A DNA stretch of 39,987 nucleotides. Source: Pelodictyon luteolum (GTDB lineage: Bacteria > Bacteroidota > Chlorobiia > Chlorobiales > Chlorobiaceae). The stretch's first letter is position 1; each line of letters opens with the position of its first letter. The position numbers and the translations under genes are program-made. Of this stretch, positions 18,652 through 27,407 are shown one piece after another. Under the pieces are notes generated by a model. It did not search any database and was not told where the DNA came from. It worked only from the letters and a program-made list of their open reading frames with translations. Location: positions 1 through 39,987 of the forward strand of contig DYNE01000021.1 of NCBI GenBank assembly GCA_020721225.1. Reading direction: 5' to 3'.

Positions 18652-19922
18652 AACGTGACTGCTCGATCGATATTCGCCATCTGACAAGGGTTGAAGGCCA
18701 TGGAAATATCCGGATTACGGTAAGCGGAGGAAAACTTCTGGAAGCCAGCTGGGCGGTTGTTGAAACCCCGAGGTTTTTCGAGGTGATGGTCAAAGGCATG
18801 AGCGCCGAACGGGTGCCGTTTCTCACCTCGCGCATCTGCGGCATCTGCTCGATCAGCCATGCCCTGGCAAGCATCAGGGCGCTCGAACGGGCCATGCTGA
18901 TCGCCCCGCCTCCAGCTGCGGAAACAACCAGGCTGCTTGCCATGCACGGAGAAACCCTGCAGAGTCATGCGCTGCATCTGTTTTTTCTTGCCGCACCGGA
19001 TTTCGCCGGCACGTCGGGAGTACTGCCTCTGCTGGAGTCGCAACCGGAACTGGTCAGGGCCGGTCTCCGGCTCAAGGAACTCGGCAACGAAATCAGCACC
19101 GTAACAACGGGACGGTGCACCCATCCGGTCAGCCTCGTTGTGGGAGGTCTCAGCAAGGCGCCAGACAAGATTCGGCTGCAGCAACTCCTCGACATGATCG
19201 GTGAACGGAAGTCCGCGCTCGGCACTGCCTGCAATTTCTTCGGCACCCTCGATATTCCCCGGTTCGAGCGTGAAACCGAATTCATCTCGCTCCACAACGG
19301 CGCAACCTACCCCTTCATCGGCGGCGACCTGCTCTCCACAGACGGCGTCAGGAAGGAGGAAAACGACTACCTTCCGATGACGAACGAGTACGTCACCGAA
19401 TTCTCCACATCGAAGTTCACCCGGTGCAGCCGCGAGTCATCGGCGGCGGGAGCGCTCGCACGCTTCAACAACAACAGCGGATTCCTGCACCCCGAAGCGA
19501 AAAAAGCCGCCCAAAAACTGGGACTCAGGCCGATCTGCCACAACCCCTTCATGTGCAACATCGCGCAGCTCGTCGAGTGCGTGCACATCCTCCACGACGC
19601 GGAAACGCTCATCCAGAAATTGCTCGACACGGACCTTACCGATATCCGCACCCCGTTCGCCCCGAAGGCAGGCACCGCGACAGGAGCCGTCGAGGCTCCG
19701 CGCGGCATCCTCTACCACCACATGGAAACCGATGAGGAGGGCAAGGTAGTGAAAGCCGACTGCATCATTCCCACCACGCAGAACAACGCCAACATCCACA
19801 ACGACCTGCAGGCACTGGCCAGGCAAGCGCTCGAAGAGGGAAAAAACGACCGGGAAATCGAAAAACTCGCCGAAATGCTGGTAAGGTCTTATGATCCCTG
19901 CATTTCGTGCTCGGTGCACTGA
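18648..19922 (+). CDS. hydA: sulfhydrogenase alpha subunit ([NiFe] large subunit)
   Basis: The 424-residue catalytic subunit binds the Ni-Fe site that interconverts H2 with protons. In group 3b enzymes electrons go to or come from NADP, and sulfur can serve as acceptor. The N-terminal motif is RICGIC (Cys64 and Cys67) after [11 protein letters not shown], and the C-terminal motif is DPCISCSVH (Cys418 and Cys421). The protein ends at that histidine, so the usual peptide removed by a maturation protease is absent. ATG 18648 overlaps the hydD stop; a GTG two codons earlier is unlikely. No hyp maturation genes lie in the window. Confidence 0.93.
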   Translation: MKRDCSIDIRHLTRVEGHGNIRITVSGGKLLEASWAVVETPRFFEVMVKGMSAERVPFLTSRICGICSISHALASIRALERAMLIAPPPAAETTRLLAMHGETLQSHALHLFFLAAPDFAGTSGVLPLLESQPELVRAGLRLKELGNEISTVTTGRCTHPVSLVVGGLSKAPDKIRLQQLLDMIGERKSALGTACNFFGTLDIPRFERETEFISLHNGATYPFIGGDLLSTDGVRKEENDYLPMTNEYVTEFSTSKFTRCSRESSAAGALARFNNNSGFLHPEAKKAAQKLGLRPICHNPFMCNIAQLVECVHILHDAETLIQKLLDTDLTDIRTPFAPKAGTATGAVEAPRGILYHHMETDEEGKVVKADCIIPTTQNNANIHNDLQALARQALEEGKNDREIEKLAEMLVRSYDPCISCSVH

Positions 19923-20107
19923 GCCCCGGGAACGCCGAGCACCACAGCTGCAGCATTCCCAGAGAAACTCTCCTCTTGCCTGTTGCCTCTTTTCTGATTA
20001 TTCGGCTATTTTATACTTGATTTATACAATCAGCAAAAAAAACGCTGTAGCTGATACGTAACAATAGAAAACCTGTATTTATTAATACCCCCTTATTTCG
20101 CCAAATA
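19923..20107. other. downstream region of hydA, no gene seen
   Basis: This region separates convergent hydA and the decayed hipA remnant. I see no clear terminator; a weak GGGAA...TTCCC pairing near 19927-19962 is followed by a pyrimidine-rich stretch. An AT-rich block follows at about 20000-20100. Confidence 0.4.
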
Positions 20108-20488
20108 ACGCTCAGGCCCTCATTCCACTCACTGAGCATGACTTCGCCAACCTGTTTGAAGTCCACGAAATCGAGAGTATGCCTGAGCAAACCCGCAACT
20201 GTTTCAGCAACAGCATCGGCAACCTCTTCGATAATCCGTTTTGCTTTTGCCGGCTGAAGATTATGAGGCATTTTTTTACAAAGGCAATGAGTTTCTTTGC
20301 TGTCGGAAATCGCTTGCTTCCATCCAGAGTAAGCACCAGTGAGTCCTTTCAGATATATGCTGTTATCGTAACGATATCGAAGGCTGGCGCAGAGCGCACA
20401 GGTTTGTTTGATGCCGTGTAGAGGACACCGAAATTCTTGAGATGGGCATCGCCGTTCCTCACAATATAACGGGACGCTCCTTATTAAT
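20108..20488 (-). pseudogene. hipA-type kinase toxin remnant (C-terminal half, disrupted)
   Basis: Read on the minus strand from about 20479, one frame gives the HipA core RYIVRNGDAHLKNFGVLY, then PAFDIVTITAYI, an in-frame TGA, KDSLVLTLDGSKRFPTAKKLIAFVKK. The match then moves to another frame: PAKAKRIIEEVADAVAET through GEVMLSEWNEGL. So the gene has at least one stop and one frameshift. An in-frame TAA also lies just upstream of the preserved part, and the N-terminal half with the ATP-binding region is not visible. HipA proteins are serine/threonine kinases that phosphorylate glutamyl-tRNA synthetase and are neutralised by HipB. No hipB-like HTH gene is nearby. I regard it as a dead toxin-antitoxin relic. 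Confidence 0.75.
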
Positions 20489-20800
20489 ACAACTAATGCG
20501 ACACACTGACGCAGAGCAATAGAGTATAAGAATGTTGTATTGGATTTTAAAAAGTTGAAGTGTGCGGTATAAACTCCTGAAAATCTGAAGCCGATAACGC
20601 CATATGCAGTGAGGAGCGAGACCGGAAAACAGCGGAATTGCTGCATCTTGTGATGGTTGGGGAAATCGAGCGACCGGATCCTGTATTCCGATCGCATCCT
20701 TCCAGACATGACGGATGAGCTACCGGAACAGCATTCGTTGTATGCAAAATATCAAGAAAACAAGATCAAAGTTCTTCTCCTGCATCATGATTATAATCCC
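20489..20800. other. gene-free gap beside the hipA remnant
   Basis: No recognisable coding sequence, repeat or RNA is visible. A minus-strand frame continues through the area but shows no family features and no good ribosome site. It may be further eroded DNA from the hipA locus. Confidence 0.35.
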
Positions 20801-21235
20801 TTAAACGCTATACTTTCTGCGAATATCCTCTATACGTATCCGATTCACCCCGAGATCGGAAAAACCAAGCCTTGAAGCCGAACGCACATGAATGCATCCG
20901 GCTTTACGGTCGAGACGGAACTCCACGTCATCGACAAACCCGAAAACCGGCACCATAAAGGTCGCCCATACGTAATCGCCTTCGGTTCGTTCGATTTTCC
21001 CGCCCATTGAAGAAACAACCTGCCGCAAACGATGCCACGCCGCCTCAGGATCATCACGGCACGCGAGCGGTTCTACATGGTCGCCGCCGCTTCCCTCCTC
21101 GCTGCACAGGCAGTTCGGAGTACCGGGGCATGGCCGCAGCCTGCCATCTACCAGTCGGGGTGTTTCTTCAGGCGTTGGCCATAGTGCTGACACCGTATTG
21201 GTCACAGCACCGAGAAATTCGTTGATAATATCCAT
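20801..21235 (-). CDS. DUF1499 domain protein
   Basis: The 144-residue protein shows the DUF1499 pattern: CPGTPNCLCSEEG near residue 36, HVEPLACRDDPEAAWHRL, a central strand pair EGDYVWATFMVPVFGFVDDVEFRLD, and the C-terminal signature IHVRSASRLGFSDLGVNRIRIEDIR. Function is unknown for the whole family. There is no clear signal peptide, although residues 1-20 are mildly hydrophobic. It stands alone between a hipA relic and a long repeat. The C-terminus is intact and the gene looks functional. Confidence 0.85.
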   Translation of the reverse strand: MDIINEFLGAVTNTVSALWPTPEETPRLVDGRLRPCPGTPNCLCSEEGSGGDHVEPLACRDDPEAAWHRLRQVVSSMGGKIERTEGDYVWATFMVPVFGFVDDVEFRLDRKAGCIHVRSASRLGFSDLGVNRIRIEDIRRKYSV

Positions 21236-21337
21236 ATCTGTCTTGGGGATACAAATTATTTCGGTTCAGGCAAATTCCTCTTCATGCTGAGCCATGAAAG
21301 AACCCTAACCAGTATCGATCGTTATGAGTTTCAGGGA

Positions 21338-21711
21338 GTTATTCCAATTCTGTTTCAATAATGCGTTTATAATCCAGGGCGGGAAGATTGTGGGCTGTGA
21401 GCAGTTGGCGGTGTGCGGGAAGAGGAGTATCGTTCGCGGGCGAACGGGAGTATGCTCGCTGTCGCATCGCGGAGTATAGCTCGCTTCGCATTGCCGGAGT
21501 ATCGCTTCGCGGTAGAAGATGGTGGAATTAGTTCTGAGTTCTGGGGGCTGAGTTCTGATTGGAGATTGGAGATTGGAAGAACGTGCTGAGTGTTACGGGT
21601 TAGGTTGAAGAGGCTGGAGTTGAAAAAAGAACATAATTTTATGCCGCACGGAGCGCGATACTCCCGTTCGCGGAGCGAATGATACTCCCGCGAAGCGATA
21701 CTCCTTTTGCT
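21338..21711 (+). repeat. 0.4-kb structured intergenic repeat, copy B
   Basis: This second copy of the element at 12199-12600 is in the same orientation. The shared parts are the left end (ATTCCAATTCT-TTTCA), the GAGTAT module array at 21425-21502, the 43-base core at about 21605-21647 and the right-hand inverted modules. Here the inverted arms 21496-21512 and 21688-21704 match perfectly over 17 bases, so the copy looks better preserved than A. It contains short spurious frames only. No target-site duplication can be fixed because the edges fade gradually. Confidence 0.75.
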
Positions 21712-21812
21712 GCCTACGAATTTTCACTGATTTACACGAATTGGCACCTGGTTTGCCCGGTTTCACCGTTCCATTTTGAACGGAGGAACGATTTTCGAAC
21801 CGGCAATTCAAA

Positions 21813-21832
21813 GGCGGACAGGAACGTCCGCC
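21813..21832. other. short GC hairpin
   Basis: GGCGGAC and GTCCGCC pair across a six-base loop. The stem stands between repeat copy B and the aldehyde dehydrogenase stop, 15 bases from a second, perfect dyad, and may be part of a compound transcript end. Confidence 0.5.
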
Positions 21833-21846
21833 CTCCATGTAATAAC

Positions 21847-21870
21847 CCTCTGTTTCAGCTGAAACAGAGG
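21847..21870 (-). terminator. perfect 24-bp dyad overlapping the aldehyde dehydrogenase stop
   Basis: CCTCTGTTTCAG and CTGAAACAGAGG form a perfect palindrome that contains the TGA of the minus-strand gene at 21855. On that strand only GTTATTAC follows, so T-richness is poor. With the neighbouring 21813-21832 stem it probably ends or protects the recG-rsgA-aldehyde dehydrogenase transcript. Confidence 0.55.
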
Positions 21871-23228
21871 CTCTTGATATTGGTGAATTCCTTTATGCCG
21901 TAGCTTGAAAGTTCACGCCCATAGCCTGACTGTTTGACGCCGCCGAAGGGCAGACGGGGGTCGGATTTTACCATTGCGTTGATGAAACAGTTGCCGGTTT
22001 CGAGACGTGAGGCAATCGATGCGGCGCGGACGGGATAGGCAGAGAAAACCGCGGAGCCGAGGCCGTACTCGCTGTCGTTGGCTATTGCAACGGCTTCATC
22101 GTCGTCGGCGGCTTCGATCACCGTGGCTACAGGACCGAAAATCTCTTCGCCGTAAGCGACCATGCCTTTCTTTACATCGGCAAGTATGGTAGGCGGATAA
22201 AAGTACCCCTTGCCGTCAGGAATTACTCCACCGCAAAGAAGCTTCGCTCCGGCGCGTACGCTCTCTTCGACCTGATGATGCACTCCTTCGCGGAGATCCG
22301 CACGGGCTATCGGGCCGACTTCGGTAGCAGGATCGAAAGGGTCTCCGGTTTTTGCGCCGAGCATCCTCTCCAGAAGCATCTCTTCAAAACGGCTCCTGAT
22401 CGAACGATGCACAATAAAACGTTTTGCGGCAATGCAGCTCTGCCCGCTGTTCAGAAGACGCGAAGCCGCACAGACCGTTACCGCTTTTTCGAGATCGGCG
22501 TCATCAAGCACGATATAGGGATCATTGCCGCCAAGCTCCATAACGCTTCGCTTCAGCGCCCGGCCGGCCCTTGCGGCAACGGCACGCCCTGCGCCTGTGC
22601 TTCCCGTAACCGAAACGGCTTTTATAAACGGATGCTCGATAACGACACCGGTCAAACGATCGACATCCTGCAGCTCGATATGCAGCGTACGATAAAGATT
22701 GTCGGGAAAACCTGCGTCACGAAACACCTGTTCGATTGCGGCAGCACAGCCGGTAACATTGGGGGCATGTTTGACAATCACTCCGTTTCCGGCCATCAAA
22801 GCCGGAACGGCAAAACGGAAAACCTGCCAATACGGAAAATTCCAGGGCATCACCCCGAGAACAAGACCGAGCGGCTCGAACACCACCATGCCTTTTCCTC
22901 CGTCCATGTCGACAGTCTCCGGCTTCAGATACTCTTCGGCATGAGCGGCATAAAAATCGCACACCCATGCGGATTTTTCAACTTCAGCAGCAGCCTGTGC
23001 AAAAGGTTTGCCCATTTCACGGGTAGCGAGAGCTCCATACTCCGATTTCCGCTCGCGCAGCAGTTCGGCGACACGCCCCATGAGCCGCGCACGTTCGGGC
23101 ATTGAAACATGGCGCCAACGGGTAAAATCAAGGTATGCCGCGTTGAGAGCCGCATTGATGTCGCCATGCGACATTGCCGGATATTCGGCTAACACCTCTT
23201 CGGTAGCCGGATTGATGGTTACGATCAT
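21855..23228 (-). CDS. NAD(P)-dependent aldehyde dehydrogenase, succinate-semialdehyde type
   Basis: The 457-residue enzyme oxidises an aldehyde, probably succinate semialdehyde, to the acid. ATG 23228 is chosen because the family begins there (MIVTINPATEEVLAEYP). ATG 23285 would add 19 residues and overlap rsgA by 11 bases. Cofactor motifs are MPWNFPYWQVFR and SVTGSTGAGRAVA; the general-base glutamate is about residue 231 in MELGGNDP and the catalytic cysteine about 265 in NSGQSCIAAKRFIV. It has the short length of the GabD/Sad-like NAD(P) group. It closes a minus-strand run recG-rsgA-this gene. The substrate is inferred from family only. Confidence 0.88.
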   Translation of the reverse strand: MIVTINPATEEVLAEYPAMSHGDINAALNAAYLDFTRWRHVSMPERARLMGRVAELLRERKSEYGALATREMGKPFAQAAAEVEKSAWVCDFYAAHAEEYLKPETVDMDGGKGMVVFEPLGLVLGVMPWNFPYWQVFRFAVPALMAGNGVIVKHAPNVTGCAAAIEQVFRDAGFPDNLYRTLHIELQDVDRLTGVVIEHPFIKAVSVTGSTGAGRAVAARAGRALKRSVMELGGNDPYIVLDDADLEKAVTVCAASRLLNSGQSCIAAKRFIVHRSIRSRFEEMLLERMLGAKTGDPFDPATEVGPIARADLREGVHHQVEESVRAGAKLLCGGVIPDGKGYFYPPTILADVKKGMVAYGEEIFGPVATVIEAADDDEAVAIANDSEYGLGSAVFSAYPVRAASIASRLETGNCFINAMVKSDPRLPFGGVKQSGYGRELSSYGIKEFTNIKSLCFS

Positions 23229-23274
23229 AAATTTTTCTGTAACGTCATTATGAAATTCTGTAAAACCGCCGTTC

Positions 23275-24240
23275 TCAGCGTTCATCGTCGAGAGCGTAAA
23301 ACAGGGCCAGATAGCTCTCATACCGTCCGGCGTCGATCACGCCATTCCCGACAGCCTTCCTGACGGCGCAATCCGGTTCAACGGTATGCGTGCACGATGA
23401 AAAACCGCACTCCGGCATAACCTGCAGAAACTCCCTGAAATAAAACCTGAGATTCTCCCTTGTAATATCTGCCAGACTGAACTCCCTGATACCGGGAGTA
23501 TCGATAACATAACCTCCTGCCGGTAGCGGAAGCATCGTCGCATTGCTCGTCGTATGCACGCCTTTGCCGCTCTTCCAGCTGGTTCTGGAGGTTTTCAGCC
23601 TTACGCCGGTCAGCAGGTTGATAATGGTGGACTTCCCTACTCCCGAATGTCCGCTGAATGCCGAAATCCTTCCGCCAAGTGCTTCGATAAGTTCATCGAT
23701 GCCGCTCTGCCTGTAGATACTCACATAACAGATTCGGTAACCGAGATCATGATAGACCTGCATGAGTTTGCGTACTTCGACTCCGTCGTCGAGATCCATT
23801 TTGTTGACCACCAGCAGCACCGGAAGTTGTTCCGATTCGGCAAAAACCAGATAGCGGTCGATAAGACGGGTCGTAAGCGGCGGCTCGTACGCCGAAACGA
23901 CAGGCACAAGCAGTTCGATATTGGCTGCGATCACCTGCTGTTTTTCACGACTTCGATTACGGCGGGGATCTCTTTTACGGATAAGCGCACTGCGCCTCGG
24001 CTGCACCTGCATGATAATCCCCTCGAGCGCGTCGGTTCCGCTCAGGGTAACCTGTACCTCCACCTGATCGCCGACGGCTGCGAGCGAAGATTCCGGATTT
24101 CCGCTCTGTGTCCCCGGGAATGTTCTGCAGCGAAACACCCTGCCGTCTTCCGTTGTCACCATATACCCTGCACCGAAAGCTCCGGTTACACGGCCTTCAT
24201 AATATACTTCATTTGTTTTTTTTTCTTTCATTCCTTGCAT
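23275..24240 (-). CDS. rsgA: ribosome small subunit-dependent GTPase RsgA
   Basis: The 321-residue circularly permuted GTPase helps late maturation of the 30S subunit. Motif order is diagnostic: G4 NKMD at 146-149 comes before G1 GHSGVGKST at 197-205 and G3 DTPG at 247-250. An OB-fold precedes (residues 13-85) and a C-terminal zinc knuckle follows (C278-x4-C283-x-H285-x5-C291). ATG 24240 or 24231 may be used. It lies 28 bases downstream of recG and is probably co-transcribed with it. Confidence 0.95.
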   Translation of the reverse strand: MQGMKEKKTNEVYYEGRVTGAFGAGYMVTTEDGRVFRCRTFPGTQSGNPESSLAAVGDQVEVQVTLSGTDALEGIIMQVQPRRSALIRKRDPRRNRSREKQQVIAANIELLVPVVSAYEPPLTTRLIDRYLVFAESEQLPVLLVVNKMDLDDGVEVRKLMQVYHDLGYRICYVSIYRQSGIDELIEALGGRISAFSGHSGVGKSTIINLLTGVRLKTSRTSWKSGKGVHTTSNATMLPLPAGGYVIDTPGIREFSLADITRENLRFYFREFLQVMPECGFSSCTHTVEPDCAVRKAVGNGVIDAGRYESYLALFYALDDER

Positions 24241-24268
24241 ACCGTGTTAACTCTGCTTCAACCGCAAC

Positions 24269-26389
24269 TCACCCTATATCGGCAAGTGTCGAACGGTCAT
24301 GATAATAGCGTAAATAACAACTTCTGATCATAGCGTGTTCCCGCCCTCTCAGTTCGGCATCCTCTGCGGCAAGCGCAAAGGCTGCCTTGCGGGCCGACTG
24401 CATGAGCGGAGCGTCGAGAAGCGGATCGGCAAGCTTCAAGCCGCTCACCATACCGGCCTGCTCCCGGCCGAGCACGTTGCCTGCCCCCCTTATAGCCGCG
24501 TCGATCTCCGAAATCCTGAACCCGTCGGGAGTGGACTCCATAGCCCGAAGCCGCTCACCCGCATCGCCGGAAAAGGGAGCATGAACCAGAAAACAGCTCG
24601 AAGCGTGCCGACCGCGCCCGACCCGCCCCCTCAACTGATGAAGCTGCGCAAGCCCGAACCGTTCGGCATGCTCGATCACCATCACCGTTGCATTTGGCAC
24701 ATCGACACCAACCTCGATGACCGTCGTGCCGACAAGCACGTCAATTTCTCCGGCCCTGAACCGATCCATGGCAGACTCTTTCTCTTCCGGAGTCATCTGA
24801 CCGTGAATGAGGCCAAGACGCAGATCGCCGAGCGTCGTAGCGGCAAGCTCCGCATAGCTCTCGACCGCCGCACGAAGATCGATTTTTTCAGACTCCTCCA
24901 CAAGAGGATAAACAATATAAGCCTGCCTTCCCGATGCAACCTCACGACGAAGCTGTTCATAAACCCGGTTTTTCGAATTTTCCGGAACAAGCTGCGTCCT
25001 TATCGGCACTCTTCCCGCCGGCATCGCATCGATAATGGAAACATCGAGATCTCCGAATCCGGCCATGGTGAGGGTTCTCGGGATCGGTGTGGCCGTCATC
25101 AGCAGCACATGCGGACTCGCAGCCTTTTCCTGCAGGGCTTTGCGCTGCAGGACGCCGAACCGGTGCTGTTCATCGATAATTACCAGACCAAGCCTGGAAA
25201 ACAAAACCCCCTTCTCGATCATGGCATGCGTACCCACGGCTACCGTCACCGAACCGTCTGCAATGCCGGCAAGCGCAACGTCGCGTTCTTTTTTTCTCTG
25301 ACGTCCCGCAAGCAGAGCCACATCGATTCCGAGCGGATGCAGAGAGCGTTTCAGAGAAAGAAAGTGCTGTACCGCAAGGATTTCCGTCGGCGCCATGAAT
25401 GCCGACTGCAGTCCGTTATCGGCGGCAAGAGCCATGGAAAACATCGCCACCATCGTTTTGCCCGATCCCACATCTCCCTGCAGCAAGCGGTTCATGGGCC
25501 GGGAACGTTTCAGATCGCGATAGATCTCCCTGATCACCTGTTTTTGTGCATCCGTCAACTCAAACGGCAATCCGGCATAAAACCGCCGGGTAACCTCACC
25601 TGAATGGGTAAAAGATGGCGCGGTACGATTCCTTTCAAGATGCGCGTGCTTCAGCGCAAAAAGCAGCTGCGTGTAAAACAGCTCCGTCCATTTCATACGG
25701 GTTCTTGCCTCCTCGAGCTTTTCAGGAGACGAGGGAAAATGCATTTCGCGATAGGCCTCGGCAAGCGGAAGCAGCCCGTACTCCCTGATGATCCCCGGAG
25801 TGAGATTCTCCTCCCGTCCAGGCGGAAACCGCTCGAAAGCTCCGGCAATGATAGTGCGCAACTGGCGAGAGTGCAAACCGCCCTGTTTCATGGCCGCACT
25901 GGTAGTATAAAGCGGTATGATCCTGCCGGTATGAAACAGTTCGTAATCAGAACCCCCCTCCTGGTTTTCATGCACCGAGGTTCTGCCGAGATGCTCGAAA
26001 TCCGGATGCTGCATCTGCATCTGACGTCCGAAAACCCCAACCTTACCATTCACCGCAAGCGCATCACCCGGCGCAACGCTCGAAGCGAAATACCGTACTC
26101 CCTTGAACCATGTCAGCTCAATCGATCCGGTACCGTCGGCAAGAACGGCCTTGAAGCGCATCCGGCCCGGCTGGGTTCCTTCAAGACGTGCCTGCAGAAC
26201 CGTTCCCACCACCGTCACCGCTTCGCCGGCGCGGAGTTCCCCGATACTCCTGATCGTTCTGCGATCAATATAGCGGCGGGGAAAATAATCGAACAGATTC
26301 TCTGGCGTTGCAATGCCGGCCTGTTCGAGAATGGCCGCCCGCTTCGGCCCGACCCCTTTCAGCGTGGTTAATGACGACAATGCGGCCAT
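24269..26389 (-). CDS. recG: ATP-dependent DNA helicase RecG
   Basis: The 706-residue helicase reverses stalled replication forks and processes branched DNA. An N-terminal wedge/OB domain (LRAGEAVTVVGTVLQARLEG) precedes the superfamily 2 helicase core: Walker A GDVGSGKTM, Walker B variant DEQHRFG, motif III MTATPIPRTL, motif VI QLRGRVGRGRHAS. The RecG C-terminal TRG-like part follows. Length is normal for the family. The gene is divergent from rpmE, with about 100 bp between starts. Confidence 0.96.
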   Translation of the reverse strand: MAALSSLTTLKGVGPKRAAILEQAGIATPENLFDYFPRRYIDRRTIRSIGELRAGEAVTVVGTVLQARLEGTQPGRMRFKAVLADGTGSIELTWFKGVRYFASSVAPGDALAVNGKVGVFGRQMQMQHPDFEHLGRTSVHENQEGGSDYELFHTGRIIPLYTTSAAMKQGGLHSRQLRTIIAGAFERFPPGREENLTPGIIREYGLLPLAEAYREMHFPSSPEKLEEARTRMKWTELFYTQLLFALKHAHLERNRTAPSFTHSGEVTRRFYAGLPFELTDAQKQVIREIYRDLKRSRPMNRLLQGDVGSGKTMVAMFSMALAADNGLQSAFMAPTEILAVQHFLSLKRSLHPLGIDVALLAGRQRKKERDVALAGIADGSVTVAVGTHAMIEKGVLFSRLGLVIIDEQHRFGVLQRKALQEKAASPHVLLMTATPIPRTLTMAGFGDLDVSIIDAMPAGRVPIRTQLVPENSKNRVYEQLRREVASGRQAYIVYPLVEESEKIDLRAAVESYAELAATTLGDLRLGLIHGQMTPEEKESAMDRFRAGEIDVLVGTTVIEVGVDVPNATVMVIEHAERFGLAQLHQLRGRVGRGRHASSCFLVHAPFSGDAGERLRAMESTPDGFRISEIDAAIRGAGNVLGREQAGMVSGLKLADPLLDAPLMQSARKAAFALAAEDAELRGREHAMIRSCYLRYYHDRSTLADIG

Positions 26390-26399
26390 AGGAAAGCAG

Positions 26400-26428
26400 T
26401 TGTATATCGATAGTATTTCTTGTATATT
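26400..26428 (+). promoter_or_regulatory. possible sigma70-type promoter of rpmE-frr
   Basis: TTGTAT at 26400-26405 and TATATT at 26423-26428 are separated by 17 bases, ending 63 bases before the rpmE ATG. The -10 matches consensus in five of six positions, the -35 in three. This is a reading by eye only. Confidence 0.35.
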
Positions 26429-26491
26429 AGCAACCTTATTATTTTATTGCAGGTCAAATCAATTTTCTGCACGAGAAAGCACAGAAATCAC

Positions 26492-26719
26492 ATGAAACAG
26501 GATATTCACCCAAAGTATACGAAAGTTACCGTCAACTGCGCCAACTGCGGCAACGCTTTTGAAACACGCTCAACCCGCAACACCATCAAGGTTGACATCT
26601 GCAACAACTGCCATCCGTTCTACACCGGCAAGCAGATGCTCGTCGATACCGCCGGCCGCGTTGAACGCTTCAACAAACGGTTCGCAAAATCAACCGCATC
26701 TCAGGCGAAAGCTCAATAA
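26492..26719 (+). CDS. rpmE: 50S ribosomal protein L31
   Basis: The 75-residue ribosomal protein begins MKQDIHPKY, the family start; in-frame ATG 26420 is upstream extension. It is the zinc-binding (C+) form with C16-x2-C19 and C37-x2-C40, and keeps HPFYTGKQ and [10 protein letters not shown]. It bridges the subunits of the ribosome. The four cysteines mean it can also act as a zinc store. frr follows after 47 bases in the same direction. Confidence 0.96.
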   Translation: MKQDIHPKYTKVTVNCANCGNAFETRSTRNTIKVDICNNCHPFYTGKQMLVDTAGRVERFNKRFAKSTASQAKAQ

Positions 26720-26766
26720 CGGTATCCGCTCTTCAAGCAATCTGTATCAACCTATCGGAAAACGCT

Positions 26767-27327
26767 ATGAAAGTAAAAGAGGTCGCACAGAAGATCGAGC
26801 CGAAAATGAAAAAAACCATCGAGGCGTTTCAGCACGAAATCGCTTCGATTCGTACGGGTAAAGCCACGACAACCCTGCTCGACCGGGTAAAGGTTGAAGC
26901 ATACGGTCAGTTGATGCCGCTCAAGCAGGTCGGAAACATCGGAGTCATGGATGTGCACACCCTTATCGTGCAGGTCTGGGATAAATCGATGGTATCGGCA
27001 ACCGAAAGGGCTATCCGCGACGCCAACCTCGGCCTGAACCCTTCGGCTGACGGTCAGAACATCAGGGTCTCCATTCCGCCGCTTACCGAAGAGAGAAGAA
27101 AAGAGTTCGTGAAGCTTACAAAAAAATTCGGAGAGGATTCGAAAGTATCGCTTCGAAACCTGCGTCGCGACATGATTCACGACATCGAGAAACTCGAAAA
27201 GGACAAAGCAATCAGCGAGGACGATAAAAACCGCGGCAAAAAAGAGGCAGACGACCTCCTGCACAAATTCGAAAAACAGCTCTCCGACCTGATCTCACAC
27301 AAAGAAAAAGAGATCATGGAGGTCTGA
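26767..27327 (+). CDS. frr: ribosome recycling factor
   Basis: The 186-residue protein releases ribosomes from mRNA after termination, with EF-G. It shows the typical MKKTIEAFQHEIASIRTGKA start of the three-helix bundle, DRVKVEAYGQLMPLKQVG, and the C-terminal helix with LRRDMIHDIEKLEKD. It is full length. It is co-oriented with rpmE and is followed by a strong terminator. Confidence 0.97.
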   Translation: MKVKEVAQKIEPKMKKTIEAFQHEIASIRTGKATTTLLDRVKVEAYGQLMPLKQVGNIGVMDVHTLIVQVWDKSMVSATERAIRDANLGLNPSADGQNIRVSIPPLTEERRKEFVKLTKKFGEDSKVSLRNLRRDMIHDIEKLEKDKAISEDDKNRGKKEADDLLHKFEKQLSDLISHKEKEIMEV

Positions 27328-27350
27328 GAATATCCTTCCTGGTTATTGCA

Positions 27351-27380
27351 AGAAAAAGCCGGAATTCCCGGCTTTTTCTG
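27351..27380. terminator. bidirectional terminator between frr and arsC
   Basis: AGAAAAAGCCGG (27351-27362) pairs with CCGGCTTTTTCT (27368-27379), with T-runs on both strands. It separates the convergent frr and arsenate reductase genes and can serve both. Confidence 0.85.
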
Positions 27381-27407
27381 TTCCGGAAAACCATCCGGAG
27401 GCTACAA

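Noticed and set aside
17425-18687. 420-codon minus-strand frame opposite hydG/hydD
   Set aside because: It lies entirely opposite strongly supported hydrogenase genes and shows no family motifs; it is a product of codon bias.
20011-20709. 232-codon minus-strand frame as an intact gene
   Set aside because: Only its C-terminal part matches HipA, and the upstream HipA motifs lie in another frame, so it is part of a pseudogene.
24335-25603. 422-codon plus-strand frame opposite recG
   Set aside because: It is a shadow of recG with arginine/histidine-rich, non-globular composition and no recognisable domain.
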